A DNA stretch of 12,304 bases, taken from positions 1-12,304 of the forward strand of contig JBBQTC010000092.1 of the NCBI GenBank assembly GCA_038234785.1, given 5' to 3'. Source of the stretch: UBA668 sp038234785. Lineage in GTDB: Bacteria; Actinomycetota; Acidimicrobiia; Acidimicrobiales; Ilumatobacteraceae. The notes under the pieces are model-generated. The model saw nothing but the letters and a program-made list of their open reading frames with translations, was not told the origin of the DNA and did not search any database. Shown one piece after another: positions 6,384 to 12,304 of this stretch. Numbering within the stretch: the first letter of the stretch is position 1; each line of letters starts with the position of its first letter. A program made the translations under genes and the position numbers.

Positions 6384-8777
6384 GTGGCGATTGACGAGAG
6401 GAACGTGTCGGCGGGCGTCGTCAGCCCTGTGGGGGATGACGCCGACTCCGGCCCTGACGCAACCGACGATCACGGCGGGCTGAGCCTCGACGACCTCCGA
6501 CTGCGCCTGGACAGCCCCCTGTTCGCACGCGACGCCGGTCTCGCGGCGCCGGCGCGAGTCCCGCGCCTGCGGGAACTGACCTGGGAACACGTCACCAACC
6601 CGACATCGCAGCACGCGGTCATCACCGACGACACCGAGGATCCTGACGCGCCGTCCCGGCTCGAAGGGGTCGTGCCGCCGCGAGTCCGCATCGAAGATCT
6701 GCTGTCGCAGCCGGTGGCCACGATCGAGGCGACCGTGCCGGCACCCGCCCACCCTCCTTCGGACCCCAAACTCGACTCGACGATGTCCGACTTCGCTCCG
6801 ACGATCTCGGAGCCGGTGCCGGCCGTTCGCGCCACGCTGCCCTCGTGGGGATCGGATCGCCTCGAGGAGGGGCTCGTCAAGCCGATCGAGGAGCCGCCGC
6901 CGCTCGCCCGCGAGGCCGACCCGGTCGTGGACGGGCTCGCCGAACTGATCATGCGTACGACCCCGGCGACCGGCTTGCCCCGTGTCGAGGCAGTCCGCGA
7001 CTCGCTGGTGCGCGACTCGACCGGCACGGTTCCAGTGGTGGCACCCGAGCCCCCGGTGGTCGCGGCGGTGGAGGTCCTCGGGTTCGATCCCCCGGCAGTG
7101 TCCGGAGAAGCACCGGGCGTGCCCGCTCCTCCCGCGGCACCCCTTCCGACGTCGGTGCAGCCGTCCATGGCGAACGCAGGAGTCGAGGCGGAACTCAACC
7201 GCCTGGCGTTCCTGCCGGACCAGGATGACGACCTCGGTCCGGTCGAGGTGCCCTCCATCTCGTATGCGGAACCGGCAGCGGCGGTGTCCGTCGCTGCGCC
7301 GGTGTTGAGTCAGAACGAGATGTATTCGCCTCGGCAGAGTGCCGCACCCGCCTCGCGCCACGCCTACGCGGACCTCGTCGAGAACGCGATGCCTGCGACG
7401 CGACGCCGCAAGCGACACGTCGTCCGTCGGATCGTCACGGCGGTCGTGCTGCTGGCGATGGTCGCCGGCGGTCTGTTCGCGGTGAAGCTCTACGTCCTCG
7501 ACCGCGTCGAGTGGCCCACCGAGGTCGCTCCTCTGGTCAAGGCAGTCGAGACCGAACGGGGATTGACCTTCGACCATGACATTCCGGTGGTCACGGTGCC
7601 GAAGGCGGAGTACAGCGAGCGCATCGCGGCGGCGAACGGGGGCGTCGCGGCGCCGGACGTGGCGGCGCTGCAGTCCGAGTGGCGCGCCCTCGGGCTGTTG
7701 TCCGGGCCGCTCGACCGGTCGGCGATCGGGCTCGCCGCGATGGCGGACTCACCGGCGTTCTACGACGCCGAGTCCGGGACGATCTACGTCGTCGACGGTG
7801 TCGATCCGGATCTCCGCACATTCTCGTTGCACCGTGCGTTGACGATGGCGCTGCTCGACCAGCACTTCGGATGGAGCGAGCGGGTCAAGGGCGAATCCCT
7901 CTCCGTCATCACCGGCACCCGTGCCTACTACGACGGCGATGCGATGGCGGTGGCCCTGGCGCTGCTGTCCGACGCGGACCGTGAGCTGGTCAGGGGCCAG
8001 CTCTTCGGCATCTACGCCTCGTTCGACATTCAAGCCTCGCCCGCTCCGTACTCGTCGGATCTGGCCGGCCGCCTCGGCATGGCCACGTGGCCGCTCTTCG
8101 CCGACCTGACACCTGAGCAGCGCAACACCAACGAGGTCGAGGCCGCCTTCACCGATGGTCAGGTGCTCGACCTGCGCCGCCTCAGCGAGGACGTCGTGGC
8201 GACCACCGCCGCCACCTCCCGGGGCATGCTCTACTGGTACCACGTGTTGGCTGGCCGCATCGACGACGACCTCGCCTGGAACGCTGCCCTCGGGTGGCGA
8301 GCCGACGACATCACACCCCTCGAGGGAACGTCGCCGTCGGGAGCGGCCACCGTCTGTGTCGATGCGGTCGTCAGTGTCGCCGACGCGTCGTTCGAGACGG
8401 CCACGACCGCGTTCACCGAGTGGGCGAACTCGGGACCGCCCGAGGCCGGGACCACGGTGACAGCAGTCCCCGGCAGCACCGGCGTCAGTCGGTTGCAGAT
8501 CCATGCGTGCGATCCAGGGCCGGCGATCGTGACCACGGACGGCACCCCGCGCCTCACGCTGGGAGCCGCTCCCCTCCGTGCGGAGCAGTTCCGGGAACTG
8601 CTCCGTGACGACCCGCGGCTCCCGGCCGCGACCGCAGCCTGTGCGGTGTACGGGAACGGCCCGGCGGTCTTCGAGCGTGACGAGCGACCGCTGGTGGACC
8701 CGACCACCGGTTGGACGGCGCCGAGTGAACACCCGACTCCCGACCCGGTGGCGATGAACTGCTCCGCCGTCGGCTGA
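6384..8777 (+). CDS. Single-pass membrane protein with a degenerate metallopeptidase-like domain
   Basis: This is a 797-residue protein of unknown function. Residues 1 to about 335 are low-complexity, acidic and proline-rich and probably disordered in the cytoplasm. A basic stretch (RRRKRHVVRR) leads into one membrane helix (about 350-370), and the remaining 425 residues should be outside. The outer part resembles bacterial zinc-peptidase-like proteins whose core reads FYDPETG...HELTHALQDQHFG...RALVEGDA. Here it reads FYDAESGTIYVVDG, RALTMALLDQHFG (484-496) and RAYYDGDA (513-520). Both histidines and the glutamate of HExxH are replaced (Arg, Ala, Met) and the later Glu is Asp, so zinc catalysis is unlikely. 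The family likeness is from memory of the motif pattern. GTG 6384 is used; GTG 6405 is an alternative, and neither has a good ribosome site. It ends exactly where the convergent yajQ ends. Confidence 0.75.
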   Translation: MAIDERNVSAGVVSPVGDDADSGPDATDDHGGLSLDDLRLRLDSPLFARDAGLAAPARVPRLRELTWEHVTNPTSQHAVITDDTEDPDAPSRLEGVVPPRVRIEDLLSQPVATIEATVPAPAHPPSDPKLDSTMSDFAPTISEPVPAVRATLPSWGSDRLEEGLVKPIEEPPPLAREADPVVDGLAELIMRTTPATGLPRVEAVRDSLVRDSTGTVPVVAPEPPVVAAVEVLGFDPPAVSGEAPGVPAPPAAPLPTSVQPSMANAGVEAELNRLAFLPDQDDDLGPVEVPSISYAEPAAAVSVAAPVLSQNEMYSPRQSAAPASRHAYADLVENAMPATRRRKRHVVRRIVTAVVLLAMVAGGLFAVKLYVLDRVEWPTEVAPLVKAVETERGLTFDHDIPVVTVPKAEYSERIAAANGGVAAPDVAALQSEWRALGLLSGPLDRSAIGLAAMADSPAFYDAESGTIYVVDGVDPDLRTFSLHRALTMALLDQHFGWSERVKGESLSVITGTRAYYDGDAMAVALALLSDADRELVRGQLFGIYASFDIQASPAPYSSDLAGRLGMATWPLFADLTPEQRNTNEVEAAFTDGQVLDLRRLSEDVVATTAATSRGMLYWYHVLAGRIDDDLAWNAALGWRADDITPLEGTSPSGAATVCVDAVVSVADASFETATTAFTEWANSGPPEAGTTVTAVPGSTGVSRLQIHACDPGPAIVTTDGTPRLTLGAAPLRAEQFRELLRDDPRLPAATAACAVYGNGPAVFERDERPLVDPTTGWTAPSEHPTPDPVAMNCSAVG

Positions 8778-9266
8778 TCAGTCGCGGAAGTTGTTGAACT
8801 GCAGCGGGATGCCGAGGTCGGCACCCTTCAACAGGGCCATGACGGCCTGGAGATCGTCGCGCTTCTTGCCCGTGACCCTGACGGTCTCGCCCTGGGTCTG
8901 ACTGCTCACACCTTTGGGCCCCTTCTCCTTGATCATCCGGTTGATCTCGCGGGCCTTGTCGCTGCTGATGCCGACCGTGATGGTGACGACCTGGCGAACC
9001 GTGTTCTGCGTGGCCTCCTCGACCTTGCCGTAGTCGAGGCCCTTGAGCGACACCCCGCGCTTGACGAGCTTTTCCTCGACCACGACACGGAGGGCGTTGA
9101 GGCGGTCCTCGCTGACGGTGCGCAGGGTGAGGACGAGCTCGGCCTGCTCGATCGAGGAGTTCGTGTTCTTGAAGTCGAAGCGGGTGCCGACCTCGCGTTG
9201 CGCTTGGTCGACGGCGTTCTTGACCTCTTGGCGGTCGACTTCGGAAACGACATCGAAACTGGGCAT
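8778..9266 (-). CDS. yajQ: YajQ family nucleotide-binding protein
   Basis: This 162-residue cytoplasmic protein matches the usual YajQ length of about 163. It starts MPSFDVVSEVDRQEVKNAVD, followed by the hallmark TRFDFKNTNSSIE block, then the ferredoxin-like repeats with VTITVGISSDKAREINRMIK, and ends QAVMALLKGADLGIPLQFNN. In Xanthomonas a YajQ protein binds cyclic di-GMP and alters transcription; in other bacteria it binds nucleotides or RNA, and its role in actinobacteria is unclear. The ATG at 9264-9266 has no Shine-Dalgarno but lies six bases after a TACCCT box, consistent with a leaderless mRNA. Its stop codon abuts that of the convergent membrane-protein gene, with no bases between them. 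It is divergent from tRNA-Tyr. Confidence 0.95.
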   Translation of the reverse strand: MPSFDVVSEVDRQEVKNAVDQAQREVGTRFDFKNTNSSIEQAELVLTLRTVSEDRLNALRVVVEEKLVKRGVSLKGLDYGKVEEATQNTVRQVVTITVGISSDKAREINRMIKEKGPKGVSSQTQGETVRVTGKKRDDLQAVMALLKGADLGIPLQFNNFRD

Positions 9267-9272
9267 GTGGCA

Positions 9273-9278
9273 AGGGTA
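9273..9278 (-). promoter_or_regulatory. Candidate -10 box (TACCCT) for leaderless yajQ
   Basis: On the minus strand the sequence reads TACCCT-TGCCAC-ATG. The six-base spacer places the start of transcription on the A of the start codon. The same TACCCT box precedes the GNAT gene on the same strand. No -35 consensus is seen. Confidence 0.45.
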
Positions 9279-9288
9279 CTCAAGGCGG

Positions 9289-9294
9289 TAACCT
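9289..9294 (+). promoter_or_regulatory. Candidate -10 box (TAACCT) for tRNA-Tyr
   Basis: TAACCT fits TANNNT, and transcription would start near 9301, about eight bases before the mature tRNA. It lies on the strand opposite the yajQ box and only 10 bases from it, so the two promoters are divergent and probably compete. Confidence 0.3.
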
Positions 9295-9308
9295 CACACA
9301 CCGCTGAT

Positions 9309-9394
9309 GGGTCGGTGCCCGAGTGGCCAAAGGGAGTTGACTGTAAATCAACCGGCGTCGTCCTACGTAGGTTCGAATCCTGCCCGGCCCACCA
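9309..9394 (+). tRNA. tRNA-Tyr (anticodon GTA)
   Basis: The acceptor arms GGGTCGG (9309-9315) and CCGGCCC (9384-9390) pair with one G-T. The anticodon stem GTTGA/TCAAC encloses the loop CTGTAAA with anticodon GTA (9343-9345). A long variable arm is present, as in class II tRNAs, along with a T arm containing TTCGAAT. The discriminator is A and CCA (9392-9394) is encoded in the DNA, unlike the two other tRNA genes in this window. Confidence 0.96.
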
Positions 9395-9396
9395 CA

Positions 9397-9425
9397 GATC
9401 GCCAGGTCCTTCGGGCCTGGCGATC
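9397..9425 (+). terminator. Hairpin directly after tRNA-Tyr
   Basis: GATCGCCAGGTCC (9397-9409) pairs with GGGCCTGGCGATC (9413-9425) over 13 positions, one a G-T pair, around a TTC loop. It starts three bases after the encoded CCA. There is no T-run, so it may act as a U-less terminator or as a processing signal. The ABC-F start is 24 bases further on, so partial read-through from the tRNA promoter is possible. Confidence 0.6.
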
Positions 9426-9449
9426 GCCGCGCTCTGATAGGTCCACCAC

Positions 9450-11240
9450 ATGATCGTCATCGATGCCGAGGGGCTGTCCGCCTCCCGACCCAACCGTCCT
9501 CTGTTCACCGGTGTCTCGCTGACGCTGTCCGACGGCGACCGGGTGGGCGTGGTGGGGATCAACGGCTGCGGCAAGAGCACCCTCTTGCGAATGCTCGCCC
9601 GCGAGCTGGAACCCGAGTCCGGCGAGGTTCGGTGGGGACGAGGCGCGCGGGTCGGGTTCCTGCTGCAACAGCCGGTGCTGCCGGCCGGCCGCGTCCGCGA
9701 CGCCGTCGGTGCGGACTGGCAGGGCGAGGCGATGCTCGATCGACTCGGCATGGCGGCGCTGCTCGACAGTCGGACCGATGAGCTCTCCGGCGGCCAGGCC
9801 AAGCGTGTCGCGCTGGCGAGGTTGCTGGTGGGGGAGTACGAGGCGTTGGTGCTCGATGAGCCGACCAACCACCTTGACCTCGACGCCATCCGTTTCCTGG
9901 AGGAGTGGCTCGCCGCCTACCGAGGGGGTCTGGTGCTCGTGACGCACGACCGGCACGTCCTCGACCGGGTGACCACCAAGGTCCTCGAGATCGATCGCGG
10001 GAGTGCGTACCTCCACACGCCGGAAGGTCGCCATGCCGGCTCCGGGTACGCCGCCTACCTCGCCGGCCGCGCAGAGCGCGAGGAACGGGCCGAGGTCGCC
10101 GAGGCAGTGCGCAAGAACCTCGCAGCCAAGGAACTCGCCTGGCTGCGCCGAGGCGCGCCGGCGCGGACGGCGAAACCAAAGGCCCGCATCGCCACGGCAA
10201 CCGCGCTGGTGCAGGGCAAGGCGCAAGCCGCCGCTCGCAGCGGCGACCTGGCGCTGTCGATGGGCTCCCAGCGCATCGGCTCCAAGGGCATCGAGCTCCG
10301 TGAGGTCTCGTTCGCCTGGCCCGACGGGTCGCAGGTGCTGCGCGGCGTCAGCGCGTCGTTCGAGCCCGGCGATCGGATCGGGATCGTCGGCGCGAACGGG
10401 GCGGGAAAGTCGACACTGCTCGACCTCGTCGCCGACCGCCTGCAACCCACGGCGGGCACGGTGGAGCGCGGGGCAACGATCAAGATCGGCTACTACGACC
10501 AGTTGGCGCGTGATGTCGACCTGACCCAGCGAGTGCGCGAAGCGGTGGCCGGTGACAAGGGTGAGCCATCGATCGGCGACGTGACGCTCATGAAGCGGTT
10601 CTGGTTCGACGGCGACGCCCAGTTCGCCCCTATCGGCACCCTCAGCGGGGGTGAGCGCCGCCGGCTGCAGCTCCTGCTCACTCTGGTGGAGCAGCCGAAC
10701 GTGCTGCTGCTCGACGAGCCGACCAACGACCTCGACCTCGACACGTTGCGAGCCCTGGAGGACTTCCTCGACGATTGGCCCGGCATCGTCATCACGGTGA
10801 GCCACGACCGGTCGTTCCTCGACCGGGTCACCGACGAACTCTTCGCCCTCGACGGACGCGGTGGCGCGGCGTGGATTCGTGGTGGCGTCGCCGCCTGGCT
10901 CGCCGCCCGGGCAGGAACCGGCGCTCCGGCGCCCACGACGAAGCCGGCGGGTCGCCCGCCCGCGAACGCGGCGCCGGTTTCCACCTCGGCGCGGGCCAAG
11001 CCCGCTGCCGGTCGCAGTCCGTCCACCGTGCGGCGCCAGCTCGGCCAGGCCGAGCGGGACCTCGCCACCGCCACTGAACGCCGCGACCTCGTCGCGGCAG
11101 AGATGGAGACGGCGATGGACCACCGTGAGATGGGGGCGATCGGGGAGCGGTTGGCGTCGGCGCAGGCAGCGGTGGACCTCGCCGAGGAGACGTGGTTGGC
11201 CCTGGCCGACGAGGCCGAGGCGCTCGGCCTCGAACTCTGA
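9450..11240 (+). CDS. ABC-F family ATPase, Uup-like
   Basis: This 596-residue soluble protein has two ABC ATPase domains and no membrane segments. Domain 1 has Walker A GINGCGKST (residues 36-44), LSGGQ (112-116) and VLDEPTNHLDLD (DE at 136-137). Domain 2 has GANGAGKST (314-322), LSGGE (398-402) and LLDEPTNDLDLD (DE at 422-423). The DEPTN-(H/D)-LD motifs mark the ABC-F class, whose members act at the ribosomal E site. The inter-domain linker contains ELAWLRRGAPART, close to the EVWIRQGIKAR type in Uup, and a C-terminal coiled coil (about 526-594) after a Pro/Ala-rich spacer also points to Uup. Uup-type proteins affect ribosome function and transposon excision in E. coli; a resistance role cannot be excluded from sequence. 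ATG 9450 has a weak AGG eight bases upstream. Confidence 0.92.
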   Translation: MIVIDAEGLSASRPNRPLFTGVSLTLSDGDRVGVVGINGCGKSTLLRMLARELEPESGEVRWGRGARVGFLLQQPVLPAGRVRDAVGADWQGEAMLDRLGMAALLDSRTDELSGGQAKRVALARLLVGEYEALVLDEPTNHLDLDAIRFLEEWLAAYRGGLVLVTHDRHVLDRVTTKVLEIDRGSAYLHTPEGRHAGSGYAAYLAGRAEREERAEVAEAVRKNLAAKELAWLRRGAPARTAKPKARIATATALVQGKAQAAARSGDLALSMGSQRIGSKGIELREVSFAWPDGSQVLRGVSASFEPGDRIGIVGANGAGKSTLLDLVADRLQPTAGTVERGATIKIGYYDQLARDVDLTQRVREAVAGDKGEPSIGDVTLMKRFWFDGDAQFAPIGTLSGGERRRLQLLLTLVEQPNVLLLDEPTNDLDLDTLRALEDFLDDWPGIVITVSHDRSFLDRVTDELFALDGRGGAAWIRGGVAAWLAARAGTGAPAPTTKPAGRPPANAAPVSTSARAKPAAGRSPSTVRRQLGQAERDLATATERRDLVAAEMETAMDHREMGAIGERLASAQAAVDLAEETWLALADEAEALGLEL

Positions 11241-11255
11241 GCGCAACGGTCTCGG

Positions 11256-11765
11256 CTACTTGAGCAGGGCCTGCATGACCGTGACGTCGAGCCAGCGCCC
11301 GAACTTGCGACCGACCTCGCGCTCGACGCCCACGAGCTCGAAGCCCGACTTGCGGTGCAGGGCGATGGAGGCCTCGCCGCTGGAGTTGATCCGGGCGAAC
11401 ACGGCATGGAATCCGCTCGTGCCCGCGACCGACAGCAGTTCCCGGAGCAGGAGCGAGCCGACACCCTGGCCGTTGCGGTCGCGGCGGACGTAGACCGAGT
11501 CCTCCACGCTGGTGCGATACGCGGGCCGGTCCTTGTACGGCGAGAGCGATCCGAACGCGATGACCTCGCCGTCGGCGTCGGCCGGGTCGACGACGACGAT
11601 CGCGGCGAAGGCACCGCTGCGAGCCTGGAGCCAGTCCTGCTGCTCTGCCAGACTGCGAGGGATGAGGTCGAAGGTCGCGGCGGTGTGCACCACTTCGTGG
11701 TTGTAGATGCCGCGGATCTGTTCGGCGTCGGCGACCGTCGCCGGGCGCAAGGAGAGGTTTGCCAC
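11256..11765 (-). CDS. GNAT family N-acetyltransferase (YncA/PAT-like)
   Basis: This 169-residue cytoplasmic acetyltransferase should use acetyl-CoA. It opens with LSLRPATVADAEQIRGIYNH and TAATFDLIPRS, which is typical of the phosphinothricin/methionine-sulfone/L-amino-acid acetyltransferase branch. YRTSVEDSVYV (residues 83-93) and the acetyl-CoA loop RNGQGVGSLLLREL (from 97) follow, then ALHRKSGFELVGV near the C-terminus. Relatives act on methionine derivatives or other small amines; the substrate here is unknown. The GTG start (11763-11765) has no Shine-Dalgarno but lies seven bases after TACCCT, suggesting a leaderless message. It converges on the ABC-F gene with 15 bases between the stops and is divergent from tRNA-Thr. 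Confidence 0.9.
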   Translation of the reverse strand: MANLSLRPATVADAEQIRGIYNHEVVHTAATFDLIPRSLAEQQDWLQARSGAFAAIVVVDPADADGEVIAFGSLSPYKDRPAYRTSVEDSVYVRRDRNGQGVGSLLLRELLSVAGTSGFHAVFARINSSGEASIALHRKSGFELVGVEREVGRKFGRWLDVTVMQALLK

Positions 11766-11772
11766 GTCGGCG

Positions 11773-11778
11773 AGGGTA
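11773..11778 (-). promoter_or_regulatory. Candidate -10 box (TACCCT) for the GNAT gene
   Basis: The minus strand reads TACCCT-CGCCGAC-GTG. The box and its seven-base spacer closely resemble the yajQ arrangement (TACCCT-TGCCAC-ATG). No -35 match is seen. Confidence 0.4.
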
Positions 11779-11817
11779 ATCGCGGATTCCCGTGGCCGCG
11801 CGGGCGAAGTGCCCCGC

Positions 11818-11823
11818 TATCAT
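11818..11823 (+). promoter_or_regulatory. Candidate -10 box (TATCAT) for the tRNA-Thr/tRNA-Met/tuf unit
   Basis: TATCAT is the best -10 match in the 95 bases between the GNAT start and tRNA-Thr. It would give a 5' leader of about 30 bases before the tRNA. The -35 region (around 11795-11800) has no recognisable TTGACA-like sequence. Confidence 0.3.
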
Positions 11824-11860
11824 TCCCTCTCGGTTTCGCGGTGAACACGCGCGCCTCAAG

Positions 11861-11933
11861 GCCCTCTTAGCTCAGTAGGTAGAGCAACGCCATGGTAAGG
11901 CGTAGGTCGTCGGTTCGACTCCGACAGAGGGCT
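11861..11933 (+). tRNA. tRNA-Thr (anticodon GGT)
   Basis: The acceptor arms GCCCTCT (11861-11867) and AGAGGGC (11926-11932) pair perfectly. The anticodon stem ACGCC/GGCGT encloses ATGGTAA with anticodon GGT (11894-11896). The T arm GTCGG-TTCGACT-CCGAC is standard, and the discriminator is T. CCA is not encoded (CGA follows). A five-pair hairpin, CGACC-AATC-GGTCG (11934-11947), lies immediately downstream in the spacer. Confidence 0.97.
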
Positions 11934-11975
11934 CGACCAATCGGTCGGGTCCGCCCGTCCGGTCAGCAAGGCCCT

Positions 11976-12049
11976 GGCGGCGTAGCTCAGTTGGTCAGAG
12001 CATCCGGCTCATAATCGGAAGGTCACCGGTTCGAGACCGGTCGCCGCTA
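11976..12049 (+). tRNA. tRNA-Met (anticodon CAT), probably elongator
   Basis: The acceptor arms GGCGGCG (11976-11982) and CGCCGCT (12042-12048) pair with a terminal G-T. The anticodon stem TCCGG/TCGGA encloses CTCATAA with anticodon CAT (12010-12012). The T arm ACCGG-TTCGAGA-CCGGT is standard. The initiator's run of three G-C pairs in the anticodon stem is absent, so elongator Met is preferred; a lysidine-modified Ile tRNA is the other possibility. CCA is not encoded. It lies 42 bases after tRNA-Thr, probably in one transcript. Confidence 0.93.
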
Positions 12050-12055
12050 CAAAAA

Positions 12056-12120
12056 CCGCAACACCGCAACACCGCAACACCGCACGACAACGACTACGAC
12101 TACGACTACGACAACGACAA
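12056..12120 (+). repeat. Short tandem repeats in the tuf leader
   Basis: Three copies of CCGCAACA (12056-12079) plus a partial fourth are followed directly by six hexamers of the form CGAC(A/T)A (12085-12120). The strand is rich in C and A and poor in G and T, so the RNA should be largely unpaired. It lies between tRNA-Met and tuf, where both tRNA trimming and tuf translation control could involve it. Confidence 0.85.
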
Positions 12121-12147
12121 CCACACACCGTCATCACGACACGTCAC

Positions 12148-12156
12148 AGGAGAAGG
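12148..12156 (+). promoter_or_regulatory. Ribosome-binding site of tuf
   Basis: AGGAGAAGG (12148-12156) is the strongest Shine-Dalgarno in the window. The AAGG end is eight bases, and the AGGAG part twelve bases, before ATG 12165. It fixes the tuf start and fits a highly translated gene. Confidence 0.8.
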
Positions 12157-12164
12157 TCTCCCAA

Positions 12165-12304
12165 ATGAGCAAGGCGAAATTCGAGCGCACGAAGCCGCAT
12201 GTGAACATCGGCACGATGGGTCATATCGATCATGGGAAGACGACGTTGACTGCGGCGATTTCCAAGACGTTGGCGGATAAGGGGTTGGCGACGTATACGC
12301 CGTT
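12165..12304 (+). CDS. tuf: Elongation factor Tu, N-terminal fragment
   Basis: The first 46 codons of EF-Tu are visible; the rest lies past the window end. The protein starts MSKAKFERTKPHVNIGTMGH and carries the G1/P-loop GHIDHGKTT (Ile where most bacteria have Val) followed by LTAAISKTLADKG. EF-Tu delivers aminoacyl-tRNA to the ribosome as a GTPase. No rpsL, rpsG or fusA precedes it; two tRNA genes do, as in the tRNA-tufB operon of enterobacteria, so this may be a stand-alone or second copy. Codon use is unlike the neighbours: Thr is ACG seven times and ACT once, all five Ala are GCG, all three Leu are TTG, and His and Asp end in T. Confidence 0.96.
   Translation, partial: MSKAKFERTKPHVNIGTMGHIDHGKTTLTAAISKTLADKGLATYTP

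Noticed and set aside
8933..9889. Minus-strand open frame containing GGQDSNLRRTTPVDLQST-like residues
   Set aside because: This phrase is the well-known false protein produced by reading antisense through a tRNA gene, here tRNA-Tyr at 9309-9394. The rest overlaps yajQ and the ABC-F gene in shadow frames.
9450..11240. Antibiotic-resistance ABC-F protein
   Set aside because: The linker and C-terminal coiled coil fit Uup-type housekeeping proteins better than dedicated resistance factors. No antibiotic cluster is nearby.
9363..11246. 627-codon minus-strand open frame ending VVGRAGFEPT
   Set aside because: It is antisense to the whole ABC-F gene, and its AGFEPT tail is again an antisense tRNA artefact. 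No protein family is recognisable.
11256..11765. Phosphinothricin (herbicide) resistance gene
   Set aside because: The GNAT protein is in the same broad branch, but most such chromosomal homologues act on methionine derivatives or unknown amines. Sequence alone does not support a resistance call.

Overview
The window reads as a high-GC actinobacterial chromosome segment. Its GTG starts, dense short-spaced genes, apparent TANNNT -10 boxes sitting 6-9 bases from start codons, and an LPxTG surface protein fit Actinomycetota. I lean towards an Acidimicrobiia (Ilumatobacter-like) lineage, but that placement is an inference. Most of the content is housekeeping. I found no phage genes, transposases, CRISPR array or obvious defence cluster.

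Layout, left to right. Positions 1-245 hold the 3' end of nuoN (respiratory complex I), overlapped by 17 bases by a MidA/NDUFAF7-type methyltransferase gene (229-1260), a family known to act on complex I assembly. An inverted-repeat operator-like site (1300-1322) precedes a secreted, repeat-rich protein with an LPRTG sorting signal (1336-2118). A 190-base gap follows, rich in stem-loops (2126-2286), then the potassium transporter kup (2310-4187) and acetyl-CoA synthetase acs (4289-6241). The 3' ends of both kup and acs are covered by short tandem arrays that include the stop codon (12-bp and 16-bp units). Next is a 797-residue single-pass membrane protein (6384-8777) that resembles a zinc metallopeptidase with its catalytic motif destroyed. 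It runs convergently into yajQ (8778-9266, minus strand) with no spacer.

The right third is translation-related. It holds tRNA-Tyr(GTA), a two-domain ABC-F ATPase of the Uup type (9450-11240), a GNAT acetyltransferase on the minus strand (11256-11765), tRNA-Thr(GGT), tRNA-Met(CAT), and the first 46 codons of tuf (EF-Tu), cut by the window end. The tRNA-tuf order recalls the tRNA-tufB operon of enterobacteria. The tuf leader is C/A-rich and built of short tandem repeats, and the visible tuf codons differ sharply from those of the neighbouring genes.

The most interesting items are the stem-loop chain before kup, the pseudo-metallopeptidase, the stop-spanning tandem repeats, the methyltransferase/complex I overlap, and the tuf leader with its codon bias. 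All calls come from reading the sequence; no database search or folding program was run.
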